A stretch of DNA of 64,000 nt from contig NZ_JACBJI010000008.1 of assembly GCF_013401995.1 (NCBI RefSeq), positions 115,695 to 179,694 on the forward strand, written 5' to 3'. The first letter of the stretch is position 1, and each line of letters opens with the position of its first letter. The position numbers and the translations under genes were made by a program. The notes below the pieces were generated by a model. It saw only the letters and a list, made by a program, of their open reading frames with translations, was not told the origin of the DNA and ran no database searches. This document shows, in pieces, positions 16,524 to 25,140 of this stretch. This DNA is from Flavobacterium agri (lineage in GTDB: Bacteria > Bacteroidota > Bacteroidia > Flavobacteriales > Flavobacteriaceae).

Positions 16524-18083
16524 CTATTGTTTTACTATTTTTCGGATGAATTTGCCTTCGGTTGCCGTGATTTCGACGAAATAAACGCCAGATGCCTGAT
16601 CACTCAGATCGAGTTTATCGCCAACCGCCATGCCCAAAGTGTTGTAAATCGTCACTTTTTGGATATCCAACGCAACACTCAATTGTAGTTTTCCGCTCGT
16701 CGGATTCGGATACAACCGCACCTCGGAACGCTCATTGTGGTTCACGCCAAGCAAAGTCACCGACGTACAGGCCGACATGCCTTCGCATCCGTTGGTTATC
16801 ATGATGCACGCGTAATTCCCGTCGGAAACCGGGGTGAAACTTTGGGAAGTCGCTCCGTCTACAGGCGTATTGGCATTGTCGCAATCTACCCATTGATAGG
16901 TCGTTCCCGCCAAATCGCGAACCGCCGTCAACGTATTGGATTCGAACGTGACTTCGGTCGTCAACGCGTTTTGCGAATCGGTAATCGTTACCGGAAGCGT
17001 AAAAGTCGCCGTCTGGATCGGGCTGCAAACCGAATTGCTCGCGGTAAGCGTGACCGAATAATCGCCCGGGCAATCGTAATCGAATGCGGGATTCAGGTCG
17101 GTCGACGTGTTTCCGCCTCCGAAATCCCACAAAACCGAATCGCAATTGGCGCTCAGGTTGCTGAACGTAACCGTTGCCGATTGGGTTTCCGGATTATAAT
17201 CGGCCGTCGGAAGATACGCGAACATGGCCGTTGGCGTAAGACACATCGGTTCATCGAGATAGGAAACCGATGTCGGGATGAACAGGTTGAACACTTCGAA
17301 ACCGTCGGCCTGCAACACCGGAATGCCGTAGTCTTTCGCAAACCATTGGTAGGAAACCGTCGTCGTCGGAATCGGGATCGCAATGCCCATGAACGTCATG
17401 GTTTCGGTTTTTTCGAGTTTGGATTTGAGTTTGAGCACTTCGGGAAAAGTTCCCATTGGCGTGGTCAGCGAACCCCAACCTTGAACGGTATTCGTGCGTG
17501 TGGTCTCGAGCTCGTACTGGAAATCCATACCGACGCTGGCCAGATCGAACGACATATGTCCTGTATTGACCGTGTTGTCGTTGTAGTTCATCGGAAACAC
17601 GTAAATCTCGTCAGGGTCGTCATAATCGACCGTCACCGGAAGTGGAATACCTTGAACCGTAGCCGTAAAACCTCTCATGCGATTCGCGAAACCCGAGCTG
17701 TTTGCGCGTGCGTGTTCTACGATATTGCTCACGCCGTAATCTTCAAGCTCAAAACCTTCCGACAGCAACGAAGCGTGCGTGAAATTGTTGTTGAACTGCG
17801 AATTGCACGTAAACAGGTAGAAGTGCGACAGGCACCAACTGAGTTTGTAACCGGCATTGTTCGGGTTCTGCCATGCGAATTCGGTTTGTGAATCGGCGGT
17901 CAGGGAGCCATAGTTCCAATTATGGTTCGCTCCCGTCGCGCCAAAATTCACCCCGATAAAGTTCGAGGCCTTAGTAACCGTGTATTGATCTCCGGCTTCA
18001 TTGAAATCCGAAGCCTCGTAAGTGATTTGCGCCGACAGCGCGCCACTCGCCAAAATGGCGATCCAGAAAGTAGTTTTGTTCAT
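16524..18083 (-). CDS. Secreted protein with PKD domain and T9SS type A sorting domain
   Basis: The 519-residue protein begins with a signal peptide (MNKTTFWIAILASGALSAQ); a longer frame to 18149 adds a non-signal extension and is rejected. Residues about 20-280 form a large beta-rich N-terminal domain of unknown type. A PKD domain follows near 310-370 (CDSVLWDFGGGNTSTDLNPAFDYDCPGDYSVTLTAS), then an Ig-like part (TYQWVDCDNANTPVDG). Residues about 445-519 are a sorting domain opening with VRLYPNPTSGKLQLS and ending with GKFIRKIVKQ. It is expected to be exported by T9SS and displayed on or released from the cell surface. Function unknown. Confidence 0.85.
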   Translation of the reverse strand: MNKTTFWIAILASGALSAQITYEASDFNEAGDQYTVTKASNFIGVNFGATGANHNWNYGSLTADSQTEFAWQNPNNAGYKLSWCLSHFYLFTCNSQFNNNFTHASLLSEGFELEDYGVSNIVEHARANSSGFANRMRGFTATVQGIPLPVTVDYDDPDEIYVFPMNYNDNTVNTGHMSFDLASVGMDFQYELETTRTNTVQGWGSLTTPMGTFPEVLKLKSKLEKTETMTFMGIAIPIPTTTVSYQWFAKDYGIPVLQADGFEVFNLFIPTSVSYLDEPMCLTPTAMFAYLPTADYNPETQSATVTFSNLSANCDSVLWDFGGGNTSTDLNPAFDYDCPGDYSVTLTASNSVCSPIQTATFTLPVTITDSQNALTTEVTFESNTLTAVRDLAGTTYQWVDCDNANTPVDGATSQSFTPVSDGNYACIMITNGCEGMSACTSVTLLGVNHNERSEVRLYPNPTSGKLQLSVALDIQKVTIYNTLGMAVGDKLDLSDQASGVYFVEITATEGKFIRKIVKQ

Positions 18084-18477
18084 AAGCGTTTTGTTTTGGT
18101 GTTTCGATTTAGTCCGTAAAATTGCCTGCCCAAAAAGGGTTACCGTCATTAGATCGTTGAGAGGGACTGTTTTGAGTTTTTTACCGAAAACGGCTTACGG
18201 GTAGTGGCATTCCGTATATTGAATGTAGTGAAAACAGCTTCGGATGCCACATTTATTCGACGAAAACCATTGATTTCCAGTTGAAACCGATTTTTTAACA
18301 ACTGTTTCCGCAGAAAAATGCAGCTAAATCGAGACGATAAAGCATTCCGTATACTCATAAATTTACTTGACCAAAAGCCGATAGCCTATACGATGTGGGT
18401 AAAATGACAGAGAAACTATGCATCTTCCTCATGTTCAGCCGGATTTGCAATCGTCTATATTTTTTTGCGCAATACGC
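18084..18477. other. Gene-free stretch between a T9SS gene and tRNA-Val
   Basis: No convincing gene is seen in these 394 bases. Short open frames on the minus strand have no family character or start signal. A 12-base direct repeat GCATTCCGTATA occurs at about 18207 and 18343; nothing else stands out. Confidence 0.5.
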
Positions 18478-18507
18478 TTGCAAATCCCGATTCTCCTGTT
18501 AACTTTG
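18478..18507 (+). promoter_or_regulatory. Complete -33/-7 promoter of tRNA-Val
   Basis: TTG (18478-18480), 19 bases, then TAACTTTG (18500-18507): an exact match to both halves and the spacing of the Bacteroidota housekeeping promoter. The tRNA begins 11 bases later. Confidence 0.85.
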
Positions 18508-18517
18508 CACTCTCTCT

Positions 18518-18592
18518 GGTCGATTAGCTCAGCTGGTTCAGAGCACCACGTCGACAACGTGGGGGTCACTGGTTCGAACCCAGTATCGACCA
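18518..18592 (+). tRNA. tRNA-Val (anticodon GAC)
   Basis: A full cloverleaf can be drawn: acceptor GGTCGAT with ATCGACC, D stem GCTC/GAGC, anticodon stem CCACG/CGTGG around loop TCGACAA with anticodon GAC, variable GGGTC, T stem ACTGG/CCAGT with loop TTCGAAC, and discriminator A. The 3' CCA is not encoded, as is usual for this group, and must be added by the CCA enzyme. It decodes GUC and GUU. Confidence 0.96.
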
Positions 18593-18602
18593 CTTTTGAA
18601 AA

Positions 18603-18638
18603 AATCCCTTGATTGTACGATTAAGGGATTTTTTGTTT
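18603..18638 (+). terminator. Terminator of the tRNA-Val transcript
   Basis: AATCCCTT pairs perfectly with AAGGGATT around a 12-base loop and is followed by TTTTTTGTTTT. Confidence 0.82.
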
Positions 18639-18645
18639 TAAACGA

Positions 18646-18672
18646 CAAAAAAAGCCGCCAAACAGGCGGCCT
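18646..18672 (-). terminator. Terminator of the minus-strand lipoprotein gene
   Basis: On the minus strand GCCGCC pairs with GGCGGC around TGTTT, then seven T residues follow. It lies just past the stop codon at 18693. Confidence 0.78.
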
Positions 18673-18692
18673 TCCTATAAGAGATTGCGTCT

Positions 18693-19253
18693 TCAATTTA
18701 AGTCTAGATGGGTAATGTCGTAATTGTCGAGCGAAATCAATCTGTAATCGAAAGTTTTATTTTGCTTTAGGTTCGCGATAACACTTTCAATCTTCGAATC
18801 CTGAAGTCGGCCAAGTTTATACGAATAAATGAATACGATCGTTTTCTTGTCGGCATCCAGTTTTAATTCGGTATGGATTTTTTCGTTTACCGTGGCGATT
18901 TTCTCTACATCGACATCGTCGTTTCCGATTTTATTGAATAAGGTGACGATTTGTCCCTGGCAGCTTGGAATGTGCATTTGCGCCGAACTGATAAAATTCG
19001 CACCGTTCTCGAAAATTCCGTAATACGTGCTGAGTTTATTCCTTTGGATTTCGAACGCAAGCTCATTGTATTTGACCTCACCCAAAAAAACCACCTTGGA
19101 CGAATCTATCCCGGAATTCGAAAAATTCTTCTCGAAATATTCCTGCTTGTCCTTAAAAATGAGTGTCTTATTAGAACCGTTGATGATATTCATCGTTGGT
19201 TGGCAAGCCTCCAACAGGAAAATCAAACTTAAAGCGAGAAGCGTCTTCTTCAT
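18693..19253 (-). CDS. Hypothetical lipoprotein
   Basis: The 186-residue protein starts at MKKTLLALSLIFLLEAC, a lipoprotein signal with cysteine at 17. The mature part alternates strands and helices (STYYGIFENGANFISSAQMHIPSCQGQIVTLFNKIGNDDVDVEKIATVNEKI split by lysine-rich stretches) and ends VIANLKQNKTFDYRLISLDNYDITHLDLN. No family is recognised. A start at 19268 would put five residues in front of the signal and is less likely. Monocistronic, with its own terminator. Confidence 0.7.
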   Translation of the reverse strand: MKKTLLALSLIFLLEACQPTMNIINGSNKTLIFKDKQEYFEKNFSNSGIDSSKVVFLGEVKYNELAFEIQRNKLSTYYGIFENGANFISSAQMHIPSCQGQIVTLFNKIGNDDVDVEKIATVNEKIHTELKLDADKKTIVFIYSYKLGRLQDSKIESVIANLKQNKTFDYRLISLDNYDITHLDLN

Positions 19254-19461
19254 TATAAAAGTGGGCAATTAACTATGATTTCCTTAGTGGTGTAAGATAC
19301 CGAATAATTGCCTGTCGGGACAGTAATGCCGGTAGCAATTATTGATTAAATTCGTGACTCCAAAAGCTACTCGATGCCAAATAACTTTCGGCATCAGCTT
19401 ACAATTCTCTTTTTTTTAAATCCGATCCTTACTCATTGTTGGGAGCATTAATAAATATGTC

Positions 19462-19877
19462 ATGAAAGCCGTATTGGTCTTTTTTATTTCTGCTTACACG
19501 GAATAAGCAATGCCCAAGCAGACAGCCTTAAAACGAAAACTACAGGCGATGTGAAGATACAGACGCCCGTTTCTAAAGAATTCCTGATCAAGTCGATCGA
19601 GGATACATCGACCAAAATAAACGCCGCACCCGATAATGGTGAACTCTACCGCACCCGAGGAATGTTATATCTGGCCCTGGAAGACCTTCCCAAAGCACTA
19701 TCGGATATCAACACGGCCATCGTACTGAAATGTCCGGATCTTGCCGCCGCCTATTTTTACAGAGGTGTGATCCATCTTCATATGAAACAACTCGATTGTG
19801 AAGATTTCGTGAAGGCCAAAATGTTAGGATATAAGACCGACTGGCAAGGCGTAAAGAATTTTTGTACCGAACTGTAA
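19462..19877 (+). pseudogene. TPR-like secreted protein with frameshift in the signal peptide
   Basis: The main frame (to 19877) encodes a 108-residue part with a TPR-like pair of helices: NGELYRTRGMLYLALEDL, PKALSDINTAIVLK, PDLAAAYFYRGVIHLHM and LDCEDFVKAKMLGYK. That frame has no ATG upstream. An ATG at 19462 in another frame opens MKAVLVFF and stops at 19504. Adding one T to the run of six T residues (19480-19485) joins both into MKAVLVFFYFCLHGISNA followed by QADSLKTK, an excellent signal peptide plus TPR protein. The gene is therefore either a sequencing error, a recent null mutation or a slip-prone on/off gene. Confidence 0.72.
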
Positions 19878-19978
19878 TTAACCGAACGATTTATAAAACA
19901 GATATACTGATTTCTACATAAGATCTTTTGGACCATCATAAAGGATTACGGAATTAATCACCCTGACAATCAATAAAA

Positions 19979-20001
19979 AAGCCTCCATAATCGGGAGGCT
20001 T
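19979..20001. terminator. Bidirectional intrinsic terminator
   Basis: AAGCCTCC pairs perfectly with GGAGGCTT around seven bases, with an A-run before and T-run after. It lies between the TPR gene and the 3' end of icmF. Confidence 0.82.
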
Positions 20002-20023
20002 TTATAATTATGGCTTATCGGAT

Positions 20024-23000
20024 TTACATATTGCGTCTATACTGCCCGCCAACCTCAAATAAAGCCGACGTAATCTGACCCAACGAGCAAACCTTCGCCG
20101 TTTCCATGAGCTGCTCGAAAATGTTCTGGTTCTGGATGGCCGCTTCCTGCACCGCATCGAGCAATTGCTCTTCCTTGCCCGCATTCGCCTTGTGCAGATT
20201 GTCGAGCATCTTGATCTGGTATTGTTTTTCCTCTTCGGTTGCACGGATGACTTCGGCCGGAACGACGGTCGGCGAACCTTTCGAGCTCAGGAACGTATTC
20301 ACGCCGATGATCGGGAATTCGCCAGTATGCTTCAACGTCTCGTAATACAACGATTCCTCCTGGATTTTCGAACGTTGGTACATGGTTTCCATCGCGCCTA
20401 AAACGCCTCCTCTTTCGGTGATGCGGTCAAATTCGGCAAGTACGGCTTCTTCCACCAAATCGGTCAATTCCTCGATGATGAACGAACCTTGGATCGGATT
20501 TTCGTTTTTGGCAAGGCCAAGCTCTTTATTGATGATAAGCTGGATCGCCATCGCACGTCTAACCGATTCTTCGGTCGGAGTCGTGATCGCCTCGTCGTAG
20601 GCGTTCGTGTGCAGCGAGTTACAGTTGTCGTAAATCGCGTACAAAGCCTGCAAAGTCGTGCGAATGTCGTTGAAGTCGATTTCCTGAGCATGCAACGATC
20701 TTCCCGAGGTTTGGATGTGGTATTTCAACATCTGTGCACGCTCGTTCGCGCTGTATTTGTTCTTGAGCGCCTTTGCCCAGATTCTCCTTGCTACGCGTCC
20801 GATAACGGCATATTCCGGATCGATCCCGTTCGAGAAAAAGAACGAAAGATTCGGGCCGAAATCGTTGATGTTCATGCCACGGCTCAGGTAATATTCCACG
20901 TAAGTGAAACCGTTCGCTAGCGTAAATGCAAGCTGCGTGATCGGATTCGCTCCGGCTTCGGCAATATGATAGCCCGAAATCGAGACCGAATAAAAGTTGC
21001 GCACGTTTTTCGTGATGAAATATTCTTGGACGTCGCCCATCATTCGAAGCGCGAATTCCGTAGAGAAAATACACGTGTTCTGCGCCTGGTCTTCTTTCAA
21101 AATATCGGCTTGGACCGTACCGCGCACTTGCGTCAAAGTAACTTTTTTGATTTCGTCGTACACGTCTTTCGGAAGCACCTCATCGCCCGTAACACCTAGC
21201 AACATCAAGCCGAGTCCGTCGTTTCCTTCGGGAAGATCACCTTGGTATTTCGGACGTTCCGTGCCACGAAGTTTGTAGATTTCGTTGATTTTATTTTCGA
21301 CGGAATCCTGAAGATTGTGCTCACGGATATATTTCTCGCAATTCTGGTCGATCGCCGCGTTCATGAAAAACGCAAGCAACATCGGCGCCGGACCGTTGAT
21401 CGTCATCGAAACCGACGTCAGCGGATGGCTCAAATCGAAGCCCGAATACAACTTTTTCGCGTCGTCCAAACAACAAATGGAAACACCGGCATTCCCGATT
21501 TTACCGTAAATATCAGGTCGCACGTGCGGATCGTTTCCGTAAAGTGTCACCGAATCGAAAGCCGTTGAAAGTCGTTTCGCCGGCATGCCTTTAGAAACGT
21601 AGTGGAAACGCTTGTTCGTTCTCTCCGGTCCGCCTTCTCCGGCAAACATTCGCGACGGATCTTCGCCTTCTCTTTTAAACGGATAAAGTCCCGAGGTGAA
21701 CGGAAACTCGCCCGGCACATTTTCCTGCAAACACCAACGCAAAATATCGCCCCAAGCCTCATATTTTGGCAAAGCGACTTTTGGAATCTGCGTGTGCGAC
21801 AGCGATTCGGTATGCGTCTGGATTTTTATCTCTTTATCGCGGACCTTGAACGAATAGACCGGATTTTTGTATTTCGTGACTTTTTCCTGCCAATTGAGGA
21901 TGATTTCCCAATTGTAGGCGTCGAGGTTCATTTTGACGCGGTCGAATTCCGAGATTAGCAATCTCAGAAATTCTTTATTGTCATTATTATTTTTTATTGC
22001 ATCAGAGTCAAGACCGAATTTGGTCAAAGCGACTTCATGTCCGGAAACCGACGTAATCGTTTTGTAAATTCCGAACAGCGTCTGAGCGACTTTTTGCTGG
22101 GCGTTTGCCGATGCGTCGTACTTGCGGTTGTTCTCGGCAATTTCACTCAGATAACGCGTCCTTCCGGGTGGAATCACGAAAATTTTCTCGCTCATTTCCT
22201 TAGAAATCCTGAACGAGGATTCGAGCCCTGAATTCGTCTTTTCGTGCACTTTGTCCATGATCGCCTTGTAAAGCGTATTCATTCCGGGATCGTTGAATTG
22301 GCTTGCAATCGTTCCGAAAACCGGCAAAGTATCCAAATCGGCGTCCCATAAATTGTGGTTGCGCTGGAATTGTTTTTTGACGTCCCGAAGTGCGTCGAGT
22401 GCACCTCTTTTATCGAATTTATTGATGGCGACCAAATCGGCGAAATCGAGCATGTCGATCTTTTCCAACTGCGTCGCGGCACCGAATTCCGGCGTCATCA
22501 CATACAGCGAAACATCGGAATGGTCCATGATTTCGGTATCCGATTGACCGATTCCGGAAGTTTCGAGAATGATCAGGTCATAGTTCGCGGCTTTCAATAC
22601 GTCGATCGCATCGGCCACATATTTCGACAAAGCCAGATTCGATTGACGCGTCGCCAACGAACGCATATAAACTCTCGGATTGTTGATCGCGTTCATGCGG
22701 ATCCTGTCGCCCAAAAGCGCTCCGCCCGTTTTTCTTTTCGACGGATCGACCGAAATCAATCCAATCGTCTTTTCCGGGAAATCGATCAGAAAACGACGAA
22801 CCAACTCATCTACCAAAGACGATTTTCCGGCACCGCCCGTTCCCGTGATCCCGAGAACCGGAACAGTAGACGTTTCGTTTTTCTTGCGGATTTCGGACAT
22901 CGCATTGGCGGCGACATCAGGGAAATTCTCTGCAGAGGAGATCACGCGTGCGATCGAAGGCGCATTTTTTTCTTCTAAATGATTGATCTCTCCGTTGAGC

Positions 23001-23449
23001 GAATCGCCCACAGGGAAATCGGCGCGTTTGACCAAATCGTTGATCATACCCTGCAAGCCCATCGCGCGTCCGTCATCGGGAGAATAGATGCGCTCGATGC
23101 CGTATTCGTGCAGTTCTGAAATTTCGGATGGCAAAATTACGCCTCCGCCTCCGCCGAAAATCTTGATATGGCCCGCTCCTTTTTCGTTGAGCAAGTCGAA
23201 CATGTACTTAAAGTATTCGTTATGGCCGCCTTGGTAAGACGTCATCGCGATTGCGTTCGCATCTTCCTGGATCGCCGTGTTGACGACTTCTTCTACGCTT
23301 CGGTCGTGGCCCAAATGGATCACTTCGACACCCGTAGACTGGATGATTCGCCTCATGATGTTGATGGCGGCGTCGTGCCCGTCGAAAAGTGACGCGGCAG
23401 TAACGATTCTTACTTTATTTACAGGAATGTATGGTTTTGCTTGCTCCAT
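20024..23449 (-). CDS. icmF: Fused isobutyryl-CoA/methylmalonyl-CoA mutase with built-in G-protein chaperone
   Basis: The 1141-residue protein joins three parts in the IcmF order. Residues about 10-145 bind coenzyme B12 (DGHDAAINIMRRI with His25 as the lower ligand; IKIFGGGGGVILPSEI). Residues about 195-470 are a MeaI/ArgK-type GTPase with P-loop GTGGAGKS at 203-210. Residues about 570-1141 are the substrate-binding TIM-barrel domain (FKREGEDPSRMFAGEGGPERTN split around MF; DPHVRPDIYGKIGNAGVS). IcmF interconverts isobutyryl- and n-butyryl-CoA or related acyl-CoAs, and the GTPase part loads and protects the cofactor. It is one long gene without partners; a BtuF-like B12-receptor gene lies about 11 kb away. 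Confidence 0.93.
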   Translation of the reverse strand: MEQAKPYIPVNKVRIVTAASLFDGHDAAINIMRRIIQSTGVEVIHLGHDRSVEEVVNTAIQEDANAIAMTSYQGGHNEYFKYMFDLLNEKGAGHIKIFGGGGGVILPSEISELHEYGIERIYSPDDGRAMGLQGMINDLVKRADFPVGDSLNGEINHLEEKNAPSIARVISSAENFPDVAANAMSEIRKKNETSTVPVLGITGTGGAGKSSLVDELVRRFLIDFPEKTIGLISVDPSKRKTGGALLGDRIRMNAINNPRVYMRSLATRQSNLALSKYVADAIDVLKAANYDLIILETSGIGQSDTEIMDHSDVSLYVMTPEFGAATQLEKIDMLDFADLVAINKFDKRGALDALRDVKKQFQRNHNLWDADLDTLPVFGTIASQFNDPGMNTLYKAIMDKVHEKTNSGLESSFRISKEMSEKIFVIPPGRTRYLSEIAENNRKYDASANAQQKVAQTLFGIYKTITSVSGHEVALTKFGLDSDAIKNNNDNKEFLRLLISEFDRVKMNLDAYNWEIILNWQEKVTKYKNPVYSFKVRDKEIKIQTHTESLSHTQIPKVALPKYEAWGDILRWCLQENVPGEFPFTSGLYPFKREGEDPSRMFAGEGGPERTNKRFHYVSKGMPAKRLSTAFDSVTLYGNDPHVRPDIYGKIGNAGVSICCLDDAKKLYSGFDLSHPLTSVSMTINGPAPMLLAFFMNAAIDQNCEKYIREHNLQDSVENKINEIYKLRGTERPKYQGDLPEGNDGLGLMLLGVTGDEVLPKDVYDEIKKVTLTQVRGTVQADILKEDQAQNTCIFSTEFALRMMGDVQEYFITKNVRNFYSVSISGYHIAEAGANPITQLAFTLANGFTYVEYYLSRGMNINDFGPNLSFFFSNGIDPEYAVIGRVARRIWAKALKNKYSANERAQMLKYHIQTSGRSLHAQEIDFNDIRTTLQALYAIYDNCNSLHTNAYDEAITTPTEESVRRAMAIQLIINKELGLAKNENPIQGSFIIEELTDLVEEAVLAEFDRITERGGVLGAMETMYQRSKIQEESLYYETLKHTGEFPIIGVNTFLSSKGSPTVVPAEVIRATEEEKQYQIKMLDNLHKANAGKEEQLLDAVQEAAIQNQNIFEQLMETAKVCSLGQITSALFEVGGQYRRNM

Positions 23450-23564
23450 TTTAAATATGATGGGAAAATAGTGGGCGCAATTTACGAAAATGCCAATTAT
23501 CTTTTCTGGAACGCAAGTGGTTTTTTGGGTTTTAACGTGGCATGCCGGAAGTGGGTTGTTTTTT

Positions 23565-23854
23565 GCTTGACTTCGTCAAGCGGCAATGATTCGCCTGCCG
23601 GCGCGGCCTTCTTTTGTCTGGCAACAAAAGAAGCAAAAATGCCGAAGCGCGACCGCTCGGCGACCTGTCACTGTCGCGTTTCCCGAAATGAAATAAACTC
23701 GCCTGCGGCTCAAACAGTATTTCATTTCTTGGAAACCGCAACAGGACAGGTGCCCGCCTGTGCGCTCATGGCGCCGGAATTTGGAAGTGTTTATTTTATT
23801 TTCGGCTTGCTGCGCCGCCGAAAATCCTGCGAACGACGTTTGGCACATGTCGTT
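23565..23854. repeat. Gene-free 290-bp run of at least six consecutive hairpins
   Basis: Between icmF and a HTH gene no credible gene is seen in 23450-23904. The stretch is a chain of inverted repeats: GCTTGAC/GTCAAGC (23565-23581), CTTCTTTTG/CAAAAGAAG (23608-23633), GAAATGAAATA/TATTTCATTTC (23685-23728), ACAGG/CCTGT (23746-23761), ATTTTCGGC/GCCGAAAAT (23798-23825) and AACGAC/GTCGTT (23832-23854). Spurious reading frames on both strands cross the hairpins. It may be a structured RNA or a dispersed repeat. Confidence 0.6.
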
Positions 23855-23904
23855 GACGGATAGTGTGTGGATCGCAGTACGGGAGCAACCTTTTAGTGAC
23901 TGTG

Positions 23905-24414
23905 TTATTTGGTAGTGTCGAGCTTGGATTCGAGGAAGTTTTTTTCGAGTTCCAACAGTTCCTGCCTGAGCTGCAGCCGGATCAGGTCGGTTTGGGTGTC
24001 GTTGGCGGGGCGTTTGGGGGCGAAGCGTGGCCGCGGCGATGTTTTGGCTTTGCCTTCCTGCCGGTCTCGCTCGGCAAGGAATTCGGATAGCCTGGCCCTG
24101 CGCGACTCTTTGTCGATCCGCTGTTCCGTTGCCGTGATTTCCCTGGCGGCTTTCAGACGTTGGTATTCGTTTTCCCTGAGTTGGCGTCTGACCGATTCTT
24201 GGTAAAGCTCCCGGTCCTGCAAAGGTGACCGCCTGTCGGCCGACGCGGCCTGCACGTGCGCGAGCATATCGGCCAGCAGCCGTTGGGCCTGAAGCGGCAG
24301 CCCGCGCCGACCGAGTTCATGCAAGGATAAAAGCGGACGGCCCACCTGCAGCAGTTCGGCCAGTTCGTTTTGGGTCAGGCCGAGCAGCGACCGTAAGGGA
24401 TTTTTGTGTCGCAT
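23905..24414 (-). CDS. Cro/CI-like HTH protein with basic coiled-coil tail
   Basis: The 169-residue protein starts at MRHKNPLRSLLGLTQNELAELLQVGRPLLSLHELGRR split by its turn; residues about 5-40 form a helix-turn-helix of the Cro/CI type. The rest is highly charged and helical with many arginines (YQESVRRQLRENEYQRL, IDKESRRARLSEFLAERDRQ) and then a proline-rich patch, ending in a second predicted coil. The start at 24414 is chosen because a longer frame runs into the operator-like sequence. It has no recognised full-length family. The upstream TGCTAC/GTAGCA repeats suggest it binds its own control region. Confidence 0.65.
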   Translation of the reverse strand: MRHKNPLRSLLGLTQNELAELLQVGRPLLSLHELGRRGLPLQAQRLLADMLAHVQAASADRRSPLQDRELYQESVRRQLRENEYQRLKAAREITATEQRIDKESRRARLSEFLAERDRQEGKAKTSPRPRFAPKRPANDTQTDLIRLQLRQELLELEKNFLESKLDTTK

Positions 24415-24417
24415 GTG

Positions 24418-24490
24418 GTAGCAAATTTCATCCAAGATAAAAAAATGCTACGGATTTGTAGCATTTTTTTGGTTTTCAATTTTTTGCTAC
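24418..24490. promoter_or_regulatory. Four-fold TGCTAC/GTAGCA motif upstream of the HTH gene
   Basis: GTAGCA occurs at 24418 and 24458, TGCTAC at 24446 and 24485. The middle pair forms a near-perfect hairpin ATGCTAC/GTAGCAT flanked by A and T runs, and the outer copies continue into AAATTT. The first copy is four bases from the HTH start codon. This looks like an operator array, though the middle hairpin could also act as a bidirectional terminator. Confidence 0.5.
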
Positions 24491-24629
24491 AAATTTCGGA
24501 TTCACCCGAAGCGGGCGTATTTTTTCGTCGATTGGCTACCCGAATTCCGTAAACGACAGCCGCGCCGGTTTTTTACTCCCGTCTTGATTCGCCAAATTCT
24601 TTATATTTACCCGACAAACACGCTACACC

Positions 24630-25040
24630 ATGGAAACACCTTCGAAATCCAACATCGGCCGTAAGATATCACGCATCCGCGAACTGCGCGGCATGAAACA
24701 GGAAGCATTGGCCCAGGCCCTGGGCGTGAGCCAGCAGACCGTCTCGACCATGGAGAACAGCGAAGACATAGACGAAGTGCGCCTGAAGGACGTCGCGGAG
24801 GCGCTGGGCGTTAGTTTGGAGGCGCTTAAAAATTTCAGCGAGGAGGCCGTGTTCACATTCTTCAATACATTCAACGACAACAGCTCAAACAATGGCGTCG
24901 CAGGCCATGCCAACCATTGTTCTTTCAATCCGTTAGATAAGTTGATGGAGGTAGTCGAGGAAAACAAAAAACTTTACGAGCGGTTGTTGGAGGCTGAGAA
25001 GGAGAAGGTGGGATATTTGGAGAGGTTGTTGGGTAAGTAG
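24630..25040 (+). CDS. XRE-family transcriptional regulator with coiled-coil tail
   Basis: The 136-residue protein has a clear HTH_3 domain at residues about 9-66: IGRKISRIRELRGMKQEALA, QALGVSQQTVSTMENSE and VAEALGVSLEALKNFSEE. A linker with asparagines follows, then a C-terminal helix likely to form a coiled coil (LDKLMEVVEENKKLYERLL then EAEKEKVGYLERLLGK). This architecture is frequent in Bacteroidota. It is the last gene before the AT-rich cassette region and has base composition like the core genome. Confidence 0.82.
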   Translation: METPSKSNIGRKISRIRELRGMKQEALAQALGVSQQTVSTMENSEDIDEVRLKDVAEALGVSLEALKNFSEEAVFTFFNTFNDNSSNNGVAGHANHCSFNPLDKLMEVVEENKKLYERLLEAEKEKVGYLERLLGK

Positions 25041-25112
25041 GTTTTTGTTGTTGGGGAATGTTTCGGTATTAGTCCTTTGAGTTGATAGAGGATTTTTTTC
25101 GGATATAAACAC

Positions 25113-25122
25113 GTTACCTGTG
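25113..25122 (+). repeat. Left end of cassette 1 (R'-like box)
   Basis: GTTACCTGTG, preceded by AAACAC. No structured spacer lies to its left, so this may be the original insertion point (an attI-like or secondary site) or the edge of a decayed array. It is the exact reverse complement of 25986-25995. Confidence 0.6.
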
Positions 25123-25140
25123 ATTCAAAAAAAAGAAATA

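Noticed and set aside
16737..17891. A 384-codon open frame on the plus strand
   Set aside because: It is the antisense shadow of the T9SS PKD protein gene, very rich in Arg and with no family character. Long antisense frames are common here because of biased third-codon positions.
18149..18358. A 69-codon minus-strand frame
   Set aside because: No promoter, no family and an implausible basic composition; left as non-coding.
18518..18592. tRNA as an integration site for a mobile element
   Set aside because: The tRNA is flanked by its own promoter and terminator with ordinary genes around it; no repeat of its 3' end or integrase was seen.
23441..23863. Overlapping open frames on both strands between icmF and the HTH gene
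   Set aside because: They cross a chain of hairpins, have no start signals and encode low-complexity sequence; treated as a non-coding structured region.
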